Source: Ctenosaura bakeri (Eukaryota > Chordata > Lepidosauria > Squamata > Iguanidae). Taken from it: DNA of 64,000 nt. Below are positions 32,833 through 44,155 of this stretch, in pieces. A program made the translations under genes and the position numbers. The notes below the pieces were generated by a model. The model was given only the letters and a program-made list of their open reading frames with translations. It was not told where the DNA came from and searched no databases. The stretch spans positions 62,001 to 126,000 of the forward strand of contig CAOLHI010001139.1 of assembly GCA_948474755.1 (NCBI GenBank). The letters run 5' to 3'. Positions within the stretch are counted from its first letter, which is position 1. Every line of letters starts with the position of its first letter.

Positions 32833-34189
32833 ACAAAGTTCAAGAGCAAACAGAAACAAAGCTTGGAAACATGGGGGGGGGATGTTACAGTGCAGCTCCC
32901 AGAATCCTGCAGCCAGTATGGCGACTGGACACTGTGGGCTTCCAAGCTCTGAACAGAATTACAAAGAAGTTAACTGGATGAGAGGGAGAAGCAGAGTCCT
33001 ATCAGATACGGAAATCCAGCACTGAACACAACATTACCGCAAAATGTGCTGTACTATGTAAATCCACCTTCAATGCAAGCCAGGCCAGGAAGACAAGAAT
33101 CAAAGTCTCTTCCCCCCACCCTGTGCTGGCTTCTTTAACATGACAAACTTGTTAACAGCTATAAATAAGCTAGTAATTTGCAAGTTATGAATCACTTCGA
33201 CTGAAGATTTCTCTGGCGTTATCACAGCTTTCATGCCTCAGCATCACAGACTGTGAGCAATCTTAGTTTCCAGAACTGTCATTCCAGGACTCGGAAAGGG
33301 GCTAGAGGGAAAGTGTGTGTGTTTGAAAAATCCCTCATTAAGATGCAAAGAGTCAGAATACCACAGAGGGACCACATCCTTCACTTGCCAGATCAGGCAA
33401 GCCTCCTGACCAGATTTTCATAACTCTCCAACATTTCACAGATGAAAACCAGGACACAGATGGGCAAGCAACATCAGAGCGTGGTCAAGATGGTGAAAGT
33501 TGAAAGAACACACACAGTAGGGCAGGCAGCAGTTGTTTGCGTTTGTCTGATTCTACTGGGAAGGGCAAGATTCTGCCTCCTCTTCTCCCCTCTCCCCTGC
33601 TGAATCAACTGGGTACAAATTACGAACTCAGTTTGTAGCAACTGAAATAAGCTAAGGGCAAAAGGGGAAAGAAAGAGGAAGAGAAAAAAGACTGAGACAT
33701 TTTAAAGGCAACTTAATAAGTGGGACTGTCCCTGCCAAATCAAAACACTTGGAAGGTATGGACTTTCTTCCATCAGCATAACAAACCCCTTTCCTTTCTG
33801 CTGTGTGTCAATGTGAATCTCACTTATCCGAAGCACCTCTTTTCTCTCTCCTTCAAAGGTATTGAAACTAAAGGGATATAAATTGTGATCTAAAGTGCAA
33901 CAGCAGTTGCTGACTGGTCCATTCTCTTTAGATTTGAATGGAATTATCTCACCTTTTGAAGTCCTTTCCCTCTTTAGGCCAATCCCAGCTAAGCTGTACA
34001 AATGTTTGATAATAGCAGACCTCTAGTTCACCCACACTTTGGAACTGCCCTTTGGGGTGTTGTCAATTCACACACACAGACTTGAACACAGCCACAATGG
34101 CATGGAAAGCCATCTTGGTGTGATGGGGCCATGATGGGAGAAATATTACTGGAAGAAGAGCCAGGACAGATTTTCTTTTTTCTCATGCT
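32833..34189. other. Unannotated, largely unique stretch
   Basis: A G-run at 32873-32881. A minus-strand frame (34001-33702) has no domain, splice or family support. The segment 33110-33260 is non-repetitive and unassigned. Confidence 0.4.
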
Positions 34190-34237
34190 TCTTATATTTA
34201 TGTATTTATTCCCCTCTTCTGGGACTCATGGCAGCTT

Positions 34238-34449
34238 GTTGTTGTCATGTGCCTTCAAAATGAAAAGGTGATCCTATCATAGGGTTTACTTGGCAAGATT
34301 TGTTCACTGTGGGGTTTACCTTTGCCTTCCTCTGAGGCTGAGACAGCGTGATTTGCCAAAGGTCACCCGGTGACCATGGCCAAGCAGGAATTCAAATCCT
34401 GGTGTCTAGAGTCATAGTCCGGTGTTCAAACCACTGCATCACACTGGCT
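34238..34449 (-). repeat. Full-length Sauria-type tRNA SINE nested in a LINE tail
   Basis: Reversed tail '(ttg)n tcatgtgccttcaaaa', 'cctctgaggctgagacagcg', 'accatggccaagcaggaatt' and head 'ttcaaaccactgcatcacac'. The flanks 'cctcttctgggactcatggc' (left) and 'tctcaaggcagtttacaaag' (right) are parts of one L2-like 3' end, so the SINE was inserted into it. Confidence 0.85.
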
Positions 34450-34784
34450 TTCTCAAGGCAGTTTACAAAGGTCAGAACAGATACAGCTCTAAAATTCACC
34501 TAAGACTAAGAATGAAACTAAAAACAGAATTAAAAGCAGCTAAAAACAAGACTATTAAAAAGAAAACAGCTAACAGTTCAAGAAAAGAGCTGCTTGATGC
34601 AAGCATGGGGGGATGAATTACAGAATTACATATCATGTAGTTTTGCATGAACCTCTCTCCCCACAACCTGTTGCCCTCAACATATATTGGACTACAACTC
34701 CAGACATTCTAGTTAAGGAGGTCACAATGTCCTTTTCTGCCAAAGGGAAACAACAGAGGAAAGGAAGGATTGTTGGCATGGAAA

Positions 34785-35840
34785 AACTGGACAACAATAA
34801 TAATATTTCTTACCCACCTCCCCCCACAGCTAGAAGAAGGGTATAACATACATTAAAATACAATTAAGAAAATATTATAGAGTAAAATATACTAAAACAC
34901 ACACAAAACTATTTTAAATACAAATACATCATAATTAAAAATATATCATAATTAAAAATAGACTGGATAGGCCTGCTGGAAGAGGTAGGCACTTAGTATT
35001 TTTTTTTTAAAATGCAGACAGACAAAAACATATTTTGTTGTTGAATCTCTTCCGGTAGGTCATTCCACAATTTAGGGATGGCCAATGAGAAGGTTCTCTG
35101 GGTGATCGTTCCCAGTCTAGTCCTGGCTGGTTTAAGTAAATGGGCCCCAGAGGACCTGAGTGTGCAGGGCAGATTATACAGGAGAAGACGATCCTACACG
35201 TAACTTGGACCCAAACCATGTATGGCTTTAAAGGTAATAACCAGCATTTTGTACTTTGCCCAGAAACTAATTGGCAGTCAGTGGAGTGATTTTAATATTG
35301 GTGTGATATGCTCACTCCTCAATGTACCTGTAACCATCTGGCTGCTATATTTTTGAACCAGCTAGAGTTTCCAAACTTGAGACAAACGTAGCCCAATGTA
35401 GAGCACATTGCAGAAGTCCAACCTTGAGGTTACCAGTGTATGCTCTTCCATCTTTAGGTCTTCCAATTCTAGGAAGGGACGCAGTTGGCATATAAGCTGA
35501 AGCTGATAATAAGCACTCCTGACCATCACATCTATCTAAGCTGAAATTTGGAGGGATGGCTCCAGGAGCACTCCCAAGCTGTGAACATAATCCTTCAGGA
35601 GGAGTGTGACCCCATCCAGAACTGGCTGACACACCTCTAACCCCAGATTCGGACCCTTAATATTATGCACCTCTGTCTTATCTGGATTCAATTTCACTTT
35701 GTTCTTCTTCATCCAGCCTATTACCTCCTCCAAGGATTCACTCAGAGGAGACATACTATCATTAGCTAAGTTTTTGAAGGCATGGAGAAATATATTTGGG
35801 TGTCATCAGCATACTGATGATTGTCGGCATACTGAGCAAG
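34785..35840 (-). pseudogene. L2-type LINE ORF2 fragment (RT core to C-terminus) and 3'UTR
   Basis: On the minus strand a YADDTQIY block (about 35818-35790) is the RT catalytic motif. It is followed by WMKKNKVKLNPDKTEV, then VLDGVTLLLKD and LGVLLEPSLQ (35754-35536). A frame change leads to NLKVGLLQCALHWA, and further decay to the C-terminus ('ttctcattggccatccctaa', 'gtggaatgacctacc'). The 3'UTR is AT-rich and ends near 'gtgggtaagaaatattatt' at about 34800. The product is the RT/endonuclease polyprotein of an L2 (CR1-group) retrotransposon. Several frameshifts and stops make it non-functional. Upstream of the RT box the element is missing. Confidence 0.85.
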
Positions 35841-36187
35841 TGCTGGTCCTACTATTAGGCAGAGTGAGGAAGAAGTCTTAGGTGGCAGGTGCTAGGAGGC
35901 AGCAACAAAGTGTTGGAGGACAGAGCTGTGTGCCTTGGAGCTTGCCCAGAACCCCGCAAGCTGACCCCACTACCTTCAGACAGGATAGAGGATATACTTC
36001 AACTGTCAGTGGTGAAGATTCAGTGGTCACTCTAGTGTGCCTCAGTACTTGGAATGGGAGGAGCATTTATTTCTTCTTTGTCTCAAACAATAAATTGTTT
36101 TGGCCAGCCTTGAGAAGAAAACCAATATGTGGCTGTTTCAGTTGGAGCTGCAGTAAAGATTGGGGAAAGTACTAAGCCCTGATTCAG
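35841..36187. repeat. Unannotated, with a possible DNA-element fragment
   Basis: 'tactattaggcagagtgagg' and 'gtcttaggtggcaggtgcta' at about 35848-35895 resemble the reversed block at 37780-37805 (cctgaggcagctgtctcatt…). Class unknown. Confidence 0.35.
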
Positions 36188-36380
36188 TTTTGTTGTTGCT
36201 ATGTGCCTTCAAGCTGCTTCCAACTTATAGTGACCCTAAGGTGAACCTATAATGGGGTTTTCTGGGGCTGAATGTGTATGATTTGCCCAGTCACCCTGTG
36301 AATCTCCATGGCTGAGCAGGGAATCAAACCCTGGCCTCCAGGGTTGTAGTCCAATGCTCAAACCACTACATCACATTGCA
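36188..36380 (-). repeat. Sauria-type tRNA SINE
   Basis: Reversed tail 'gttgttgctatgtgccttca', 'gaacctataatggggttttc', 'tggctgagcagggaatcaaa' (B-box region) and head 'aatgctcaaaccactacatc'. Nearly complete. Confidence 0.88.
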
Positions 36381-36687
36381 TACCACATATTCAGCTATTA
36401 TACCTGAATAACAACCAAGCCAAAACAGTTGAACAAAGACTACAGAACTCAGTATTCCTCTAAGACAGGGACAGGGAATGTTTGGTGAAAGGGAAGACTG
36501 GCACATGCACAATGTAAGGTGACCTGGCACCTTCTATATTACACTGTATAGGTTCTCAACTCAGGATCCCCATTCTGTTCAGATCCTGGGATAGAAAAAC
36601 ATTTCTTTCAACAAAGTTGGATCCTTGATTCACCAAGCCTGGTCTTCTAATTTCTCCTGGAGTGATGAGAAAATTCCCCTTCAGTGT
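36381..36687. other. Unannotated short stretch
   Basis: No repeat or gene recognised. Confidence 0.4.
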
Positions 36688-36800
36688 TCTCCAGATATTT
36701 CTAGATTACAATCTTCACCACCCCTTATTGTTAGCTAAACTGATTAGGAATGGTGGGCATTGCCATCCAACATCTAGATAGCCTCAAATTCAACATTCCT
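36688..36800. mobile_element. 'agttgtagtccaac' palindromic MITE
   Basis: Arms 'tctccagatatttctagatt' and 'tccaacatctagatagcctc' with 'acaatcttcaccaccc' / 'gtgggcattgccat' inside form an imperfect palindrome typical of a squamate hAT-like MITE. Confidence 0.5.
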
Positions 36801-37344
36801 GTTTTAGAACTATGGTAATATGCTTACTGAACTCAAAGGAGCTTGCTTATGAGTAAACATGCATAGGGATTGGATGACAAAAAGATTTTGCAAAGCAACA
36901 GCCATGAATAAGATACAGTATTATCCACACTTAATTGCGAGTAAGTCCCACTAAATTCAGCAGTGCATACTTTTGAGTAGACATATACAGTCTTACACTC
37001 CTTCCTCTGTCTCCCCCTCCACAGTTCCCTTCTGAAGAAAAAAGTATGGAGGTTGAGACCAGAAATGAATTCCAGACTGACCTGAGACACACTTTCCTTT
37101 CTGAAAGTAAGTCCTCTGTGTCTTTCAAACTGTTTAACACTTCTACCTAATATGAAGGGAAAGGGATGGGGCAAACTCTACCAGTTGGATTTCTGCCTGG
37201 GAAATGGCAGGTGGTGACCACATAGTCCCTCATAGGGAGCACCCTCCGTGACTTCTAGAGTGAGGGGGACCTCCTGGTGGCTCCTTGGCTGGGCCTACTG
37301 TAGGATTGAACTGCTAGCGCCTATAGTTGGAAATAATTCTAGGC
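36801..37344. other. Unannotated, with 'gagtaagtccca' repeat fragments
   Basis: At 36835-36985 'gcttatgagtaaacatgcat' and 'gcgagtaagtcccactaaat' are pieces of a widespread reptile palindromic repeat, also visible at 9640-9690 and 43495-43575. Confidence 0.45.
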
Positions 37345-37815
37345 CTGGACCAAGACTATTTGCTGCCTGATACAAACAACAGAAGGGTGCATTCCCTCTC
37401 CATTTTGTGTACAGAAGCCAACTGGACTGGCATTTGAAACAATGGATAGCGTTCTCCAGCACACCTCAGGGTGGTGAGGTAGTTTAAAGCAATGCTACTC
37501 AATGTGGTGGTGCATGGGTTGGTTCTAGTCTGCAAGCAATCAGCTGCCAGTCTGTGGAAAGTTTGCGGAAAATTTGAAAAACAGTTGCAGCCGATGGGCA
37601 CAAACATGAAACTAGTCCCTGACACATTAAAAAAAATGCCATTCTCCCATATCAGACAACCTGAGAAGCACTCATTTAGTAGGTATAGGACAGACTGTCC
37701 TCCAGGAGTGAGGAATGGCTATGGGATTCAGAAGGAATGGTTGAGAGGGATCTACCACTCCTACCCTCTAGTATTTGCCTCCTGAGGCAGCTGTCTCATT
37801 CTGCCTAATGGGATG
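37345..37815. repeat. Possible DNA-transposon remnant of unknown family
   Basis: 'tatttgctgcctgatacaaa' near the left edge and 'cctcctgaggcagctgtctc' with 'attctgcctaatgggatgac' near the right edge look like two ends of one old element. Neither TIR nor TSD is secure. Confidence 0.35.
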
Positions 37816-37930
37816 ACCACTCCTGACTCAGTTTCATGTAAATCTGTGGGATTTTGTCATGAAAACATAACTCACTTGAAATTTTTTAAATGATGTAAGA
37901 ATAGGTTTCTTCTCTATAACTTAACAAAGG

Positions 37931-38062
37931 CTAGAATCCTGTTGTTTCGCCCCAACTAGAGTAGACCCATTGAATCAATTATTAAATGGTCAGTCAACAC
38001 ATAGAGAAATCCCATTGATTTACTGGCTCTCCTCTAATCTGGAGTAACAAGAAGATTTAGGC
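37931..38062. mobile_element. Palindromic MITE ('gagtagaccc' family), copy 3
   Basis: 'actagagtagacccattgaa' and 'ctctcctctaatctggagta' lie at opposite ends. The outer 'ctagaatcctgttgt' and 'gaagatttagg' correspond to the ends at 26.65 kb. Confidence 0.6.
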
Positions 38063-38075
38063 CAATGATAGATAC

Positions 38076-38101
38076 ATGTGTGTGTGTGTGTGTGTGTGTG
38101 T
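38076..38101. repeat. (TG)n microsatellite
   Basis: About 12 TG units immediately before the 5S SINE tail (which is on the minus strand). Confidence 0.95.
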
Positions 38102-38312
38102 CTTCAAGTCACTTGTCAACTTATAAAGAGACCTCATGAATTTCATGGGATTTTCCTAGGCTTCACTCAGGTGATTTTGCCAGTTAACTTCTCTGAAATA
38201 CAGCTTACAGCACCTGGTTTGAACTGGCAGTCTCCCACCCAAGTACTAACCAGGGATGACCCTGCTCAGCATTCAGGATCAGACGGGATCTGGTGCCTTT
38301 GGAGTATTTAGA
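38102..38312 (-). repeat. 5S-rRNA-headed Sauria SINE
   Basis: Reversed tail 'cttcaagtcacttgtcaact', body 'ggtgattttgccagttaact', and 5S head 'cccacccaagtactaaccag', 'ggatgaccctgctcagcatt' and 'caggatcagacgggatctgg'. These are the reverse complement of the 5S rRNA internal control region. Confidence 0.9.
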
Positions 38313-39935
38313 TATGATAGATACATACATAATCATATATATAAATAACTGCAGTTTTGCACAAAGTATTCTCTTGCAACATTCTCTAGTATAGGTACTC
38401 TGAGTTTTAGGGGAGAGTCTTTGAGAAGGGAAGACAAGAGCAGGCTCAGTTAGAGGTCTTCACTCTTTTTGCATGCACAATCTGCCTTTAATCTCAAACT
38501 GCAAAATAGAGTCTGCTCCTAACGTATTTTTAATTTGCTAGACTTGTTTACGTTCCTTCTCTCTTTAGAACTGCATAAAAAACAAGATTCCTATATTTTT
38601 CACTATTTGTTGGTTTAAAAATATTCTTCTGCTGCCCTTGTAAGGACAAGGTTCTTACAAAATAAACATTAAAACAAGATAACATAGCACAGGATGTAAG
38701 AATACAACTGTAGGACAACAGTCATACACCCAAGAGAAACACTTTTAAAATTAATAAAGAAAATGATTGACAGTTTACTTCCTTAACATCTGCAGGGTTC
38801 ATTTTGCTGAGAGGGAACTTGGCAAAATTCTTGTGGAGGGGAGTTCCAAAAATGTACGGGTGTGAATGAAAATGGAACGCCAACCAAAACATCTAAAGGA
38901 ATTGTGTTCTATGCATCTAATTACCTTGTATGTATCTGATGCACCTCTCTCCTTACTGCAAGGAAGGAAAGAAAGAAGGAAGGAGATAATAGTAGTGTGA
39001 CTGATTCCTTAAGATCAGCACACAACCCAAATGGGGGTCCCATTCACCAGCTGTGAACTGACAGATGAGATGTCTTTTAATCACTCTGGGATTCAGCAAA
39101 CCACACACCAATAAAGAACATATAGAACAAACTTGTATTCTGTCACCACTCCCAATTTTTTTCCCTTTTCACTCAACCCATATTCCACGTCTGAGAAAAA
39201 GGACTATACTTTCCACTGCAGTTGAAACAAGGCCATGGCAGAAAGTCTATGAGGAAAGGGAGGAGGTACATACCCACTCTTGTCTCTTCGTTCTCTCTAA
39301 TCTCCTTTCGCTTTGCTTTGGCACTGTCCTTCTTCCCATTCCCCCGTTGCATCTAGGGCTAGTTCAGAATCAGATCCTTTGGTACTTTTCCGTGGTTGCA
39401 ATGCTGTCTACTCCCCGACTGATGCTTCCTTTTATTTATTCTGAAGTTTCTCGATGTAAAACAAGAATGCCACCTCTCTAAAATTACTACCATCCGCAGA
39501 AGTAACATTTACGGGAGGCAATATTCTCCAAAGCTATGAAGCATGCATTGCCCTAAATTACATTGCAGCGTCTGCTCAAAGCTTGCACATTTTTGAATAC
39601 GAAAGCTCCCAGGGATCCGTCCTCTCGTTTCCATACAGAGAGTGCATTTACTGCTTGAAAACATTCTTAACCCAGACACCAAAGTGCCAGCCTCACAGAC
39701 CTCATGCTAATCCTAGCCAGGGTGGCTGTTCTTGAGGGAAAGCATGCAAAAAATTGTAACAGAGCATCAACTTTGACCCTTTTTGCTTAACACATGAGAC
39801 TCCTAAATTCCACAGGGAATGGCTGAACTCTGACCTGCTTAAAATTAGCTTTGTTTAGTGTCTTGTGTGGTGACTCAACAACCAGATTTCTTACCCCCTC
39901 TCTTTCTCTCCCCCCCCTCTTTTTTTTTGTAACAG
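38313..39935. other. Unique sequence upstream of the candidate exon
   Basis: No named repeat. If the exon at 39936 is real, this is intron. A branch-point-like 'tgactcaac' lies at about 39872-39880, about 55-60 nt before the acceptor. Confidence 0.4.
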
Positions 39936-40057
39936 GAGGAATAATTGTTGTTGCTCTTGAAGATGTGGCACACAAACTTCCAGCAGGGATAAGAATGCTT
40001 GATAACACCAGCGAGAAGCAAATCTATCAGTTGTGCTTTCTTCCACATGCAAATTTG
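39936..40057 (+). CDS. Candidate internal coding exon, gene not recognised
   Basis: A strong acceptor precedes it: a C/T tract (about 39898-39928) then GTAACAG at 39929-39935. A consensus donor follows, TTG|GTGAGT at 40058. The 122-nt interval is fully open in one frame and encodes about 40 residues, including IIVVALEDVAHKLP, AGIRMLDNTSEKQI and YQLCFLPHANL. The exon would begin after the first base of a codon and end at a codon boundary. Composition is protein-like and not low complexity, and no transposon family covers the interval. I cannot name the gene. An alternative is a chance arrangement, since a 122-nt open frame alone is weak evidence. The splice-site quality is the main support. 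Confidence 0.45.
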
Positions 40058-40850
40058 GTGAGTTTGAGTAAATTATAATCAGAATTAAACTGAAAGAAAC
40101 TCCTGCCAGTCAGTTTTGCTTCTTCCTCACTTTCCAGTTTTGTGAATTTGGGTAAGTCCCTTTATTTATTTACTTTAATCTTGAAATAAAATTATCACTC
40201 ATCCCTACAAAACACGCATACAAAAGTAAGACTGGACTGAGACTAGTCTTGCTAGCCCAATGCTTTATTTCTACTCCTGTGCCAGTTACATGTTTTTGAG
40301 AATTCAAGGAACAAAGGGTATGACCTTCCTTCTTGGTTGTTTTCTTCATCTGCTATTCAGAGCTATGCTGCAACAGAATAAAAAGTTTACATTTAACTTT
40401 TTCTCTCCTCCTTTTTTTATTCTTTTTCACACTTGTGAGCAATTCACGTATTTTTTAGGACATGCAGTACAAGATGTGGTTCTCCAATGTTCCCTCGAAA
40501 GGGCAAGAGAGCCCACAACCTTTGACAATTTTCCACTCTCTGATTTCAGTCCAATTCCTTATCCCAGCCAGAGTATCAACATCTTCCAAAAAATTAACAC
40601 TTATGTAAACCCATCAGTTCAATAAATCAATAAATCAATTCAACAAATCAATTCAAGATTTAGGCTGGTAGCCTCATCTGCAATGTTCTGTGCATCAGCT
40701 CCACCCTGTCCCAAAACCTGCATGAGCTGGAAGAATCTATGTGCATTCAACTGAACATGCTTATTCATTTAATGCAATTCTCCATGTATCTTCATACATG
40801 AGCCTGCCTGGACCCTGAGATCCATTTATGGTTGGCAGGAACAAGACAGA
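40058..40850. other. Unannotated sequence downstream of the candidate exon
   Basis: No named repeat apart from short 'aataaatcaa' direct repeats at 40620-40660. Would be intron if the exon is real. Confidence 0.4.
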
Positions 40851-41200
40851 AGCTGTTCTTGGTAGCAGCTCCTAGACCCTGGATCACTTGCCCTAACAGG
40901 GCTAGAATCCCCTCGCCCTTTTTGCTGCCCTTCTGTTGAGGGGTAAAGATTTATTTTATTCAGACAGGCTTTTAGAATGTAAGACTTTTAAGGAAAGGCC
41001 TGTAAGAGGGTGCTGTACTGTTTCCAACTGTACTGTTTAAACAATCACTCAAAATCTTTTTTAAGTTTATATTTTAACTTTTTAAAATAGAGTTAACAGT
41101 TTAATTCTATATTAATATTGACTGTTTGTATGTTTTTAATTACAGTGTAATCATTTTGAATTGTAAACTGCCTTGAGTTTCAATCTTGAGGAACAGGAAG
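40851..41200 (+). repeat. L2-type LINE C-terminal/3'UTR remnant
   Basis: 'ggtagcagctcctagaccct' then 'attcagacaggcttttagaa', a T-rich UTR, and 'gtaaactgccttgagtttca' close to the end. Confidence 0.65.
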
Positions 41201-41236
41201 GATGATGATGACGATGATGATGACAATGATGATGGT
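41201..41236. repeat. (GAT)n microsatellite
   Basis: Interrupted GAT/GAC units at the 3' tail of the L2 remnant. Confidence 0.9.
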
Positions 41237-41261
41237 TTATTCAATGAACTTCTCATATTCA

Positions 41262-41430
41262 GTGGAAGCTGGTGACTTTCATGTCAGGGGTGGTGTCTGG
41301 GTTTTAGTCTAAACTTTAAAGGAATTATCCAAAGTGCTGAACCTATTTGGGGTATAGGGGTCAGCACATTTGAAGTTCAGAAGGAAATCAGGAGTAACCC
41401 ACTGACAGAGAAGTCATCAGCCACCACTGC
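41262..41430. mobile_element. Palindromic MITE ('aaggtgctgaact' family), copy 2
   Basis: 'gaattatccaaagtgctgaa' and 'tcagcacatttgaagtt' form inverted arms. Outer 'gaagctggtgactttcatg' and 'catcagccaccactg'. Confidence 0.55.
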
Positions 41431-41800
41431 TCATATCCCATTTTTCTCCCCATACTGAGCTCAAAACATGATTACAATATAGATAACAACTAAAACAAAA
41501 CAAAAGCACACAGATAAATTATATTCACATGCAACTACATTATCATATTGAAGCAACAACACAGTTTTTTAAACACATCAGTAGGAAAGTTAAAAGATGA
41601 CACCATCAAAACAGTTCCTCAGAAGTTAGTGAGCTGCCAAAAGCCTGTTTGGGGAGGGGGAATGCCTTTGGCTGTGAGTAGGACAACACAGAGGAAGCCA
41701 ACCTTGCCTCCTTTGGTAAGGAGTTCCACAATTTGGGCACAGCCATGAGAAGCTTCCCCATGATGAAGAACCACAATAATGAAGAGGTCTTGATTCCAAG
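41431..41800 (-). repeat. L2-like LINE 3' end
   Basis: Reversed tail 'tcatatcccatttttctccc', UTR, then 'aaggagttccacaatttggg' and 'cacagccatgagaag' from the ORF2 C-terminus, minus orientation. Confidence 0.6.
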
Positions 41801-42479
41801 GAGGATTCTAAACAGATTCAGCCATCACCTGCCAACTTTCTTGTTGAACCCCAAAAGGTGAGGAATAGAAAAGATGGTGCCCACAGCCAGCTGTACCCCT
41901 TCTTCAAGCGGATGAATAATTTCTATATAAGGATAGAAAGAATATTCAAAAATATATTTTTTTTAAAAAAAATTGTTTCTTGAGAGCTGAGAACCCCTTA
42001 TGAGAAGAATCTAGGACTGACCAGAATCTTCGCAGTTCAAATGTATACTATACAAAACTTTCATATGGTTGTTTTGTGCAGAAAACAGCATTTTCTCCTC
42101 AGAAAATAATGGCTGGCATCCTGTTCAGCTATTACAATATTGTCAGGTGGACTTACAATGTCACAGCTGGTGGAGATTCAGGTTTATAGTCATGAGTGAC
42201 TGAATGTGATCCCAAAAACCAATCTCCACATTGAGAAATGATGACATCACTGTACTCCTGGTCATGAGGTGCCCTGGGACAAGTAGTTCTGGCAGGATCC
42301 CATGATGTTTTGCAGCTGCCTCTTCTCAAGGCAACCCTTGAGTGCCGCAGGCATTAACTCCCAACATCTCAATCTCCAGTGCCTTGACTTCAGATGGGGT
42401 ACTACCACGCTGCACCATGCTGCAAAAGTAAGCTTGGGTGAGCATCATCAATCATAACTAAGATGATGATGCAAGATCT
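41801..42479. other. Unannotated stretch
   Basis: At 42070-42112 'ttttgtgcagaaaacagcat' and 'tttctcctcagaaaata' resemble the hairpin repeat at 42.5-42.7 kb. No gene. Confidence 0.4.
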
Positions 42480-42499
42480 CAGCCAAGAATTCTGAGCAG

Positions 42500-42725
42500 A
42501 ACTATTATTTTCTATACAGAAAATACTGTTTGCTCTACAGAAAATACTTTAGTTGAGGACTTCTGCTGTGCAAAATTCACAAGTGGTTATTTTGCAAAGA
42601 AAGCAACCTTTTCTGTATAGGAAACAGTATTTTCTTCACAAAAATGCAGCCAAATTTTCTGCATTTTTGTGCAGAAAACACTGTTTCCTATGCACAAAAT
42701 GCTGTTTTCTGTGCAAAACAGCCAC
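42500..42725. repeat. GCAGAAAACAGTGTTTTCT-rich degenerate repeat containing a 91-nt hairpin
   Basis: Variants of 'cagaaaacactgtttcc' and 'tatacagaaaatactg' recur every 20-30 bp. Within it 42609-42649 and 42659-42699 are inverted repeats of 41 bp with 37 matches and a 9-nt loop. The unit is itself palindromic, so hairpins arise easily. Confidence 0.75.
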
Positions 42726-43904
42726 ATGCAAATATTGTTCAAAAGAAGTCCCAGACTGCAAATAATCTTTAAAAACTGACATTTTTGAAGACTTTCTCAC
42801 ACTGGGAAGAAAATTGCTAAATTTACTTGTTGCTTCCTTTAATGTCATCCCCATCACCATGCTTTTTTTTTTTTTGTCAAACCTGTCTGTAACTAGTGTT
42901 AAATGTAGGCTGCTCCATCTAGCCACAAACTGTCGTTTAGCAGCAATACTCTCTAATTTTGAATATGGCCTCAGCATTGAATGCCTTAAAAGATGGCATG
43001 AATTAGACATCACCACATCTCATGGCTATGAGTTCTATAAGAAGATCTTCTGCAGAGAATTGCTTCTCTTTGTCAGTCTTTAATCCATCAGTTTTGTTAC
43101 TGAATCAGTGATTATACAGACATAGCAGGCTGCTTTGACTCTGTCGACCAGGGGTAGGTTAAAAAGAAAAAAAAAAGATTGAAAGAGGCCAAATGTAGAT
43201 ATTCTGAACTCACTGCCAAAGCTTCAGAAACCCAAGTAATCTAGAAATCTGCCATTTATGGGACTTCTATCCCATTCTCAGCACAATCTCCTCCATAATA
43301 GAAACAGGTATCACATTTTTATGGTCTTTGTATGAATGCCACAGCCAATCTTTCTGTAGATGTGAAGTCATAAAGATTATATTGTAGTAACTTCCTTGAA
43401 TGCTTGACTTTTACTAGGATGGAGGATGATTCCAGTGGTAGTGTTGCAGACACTGTTATATACATAGTTAAGTTTCCTCAATAGAAGCAGTCTTATGAAT
43501 GTTTACTCAGAAGTAAATCTCACTGTGTTCAACAGCTCTAACTCCCAATGCTAGTATAATAAGGACTGCAGCCTGAGACATGAAAGAACTCAAGTTTAAC
43601 CAGATCATGTTCTAACAGCTCAATCCTGGACATGTCTACACAGAAGGCAAGTACCACTGAGCACAGCGGGGGTTATTCCCAGGAAGCATATAAACAAACT
43701 TCCACTTAAATCTCTAGTCCTATGGGAAACAAGGAAAAATGTGCAGCTGGTATTTCAACCTATTGTTCAGCAGAAATCGCTTCTATCTTAACAGTGTTTA
43801 TCCAGTGAGTACACATGAAGTGGAAAGATTTACATTAATTTTTAAAGTTATTCTAATTTCATTCTGATTCATTTGACTGTGTCTGCTCTAGATATGTAAC
43901 TACA
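42726..43904. other. Unannotated stretch
   Basis: At 43495-43575 'atgtttactcagaagtaaat' is a fragment of a widespread reptile palindromic repeat. No gene. Confidence 0.4.
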
Positions 43905-44155
43905 CCACATGGTTATAGCACTTAGATACCACTTTAATTATCACAGATCCACATTACAGAATCATGGGATTAGTTGGGAGAAGAACTTTGAATTCTTTGC
44001 TAGAGAGTTTTAGTGCACTCTCCAAGCTATAGCAGAAGAGGAGCTGTCTAGCAGTGAATTCTGAGCACTCCACCAAAGTACAAATCCCCAGATTCCATAG
44101 GATGGGTCCCTACCAGTTAAAGTGGCATCAAACTGCCATCAGTGATACCATTTCA
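43905..44155. mobile_element. Palindromic MITE ('accactttaa' family), copy 1
   Basis: 'cttagataccactttaatta' pairs with 'gttaaagtggcatcaaactg', and 'cagaatcatgggattagttg' pairs with 'caaatccccagattccatag'. A long imperfect palindrome of about 250 bp. Confidence 0.65.

Noticed and set aside
38222..38300. 5S rRNA gene
   Set aside because: Only part of 5S is present, joined to a Bov-B-like tail. It is a SINE, as are 32612 and 46540.
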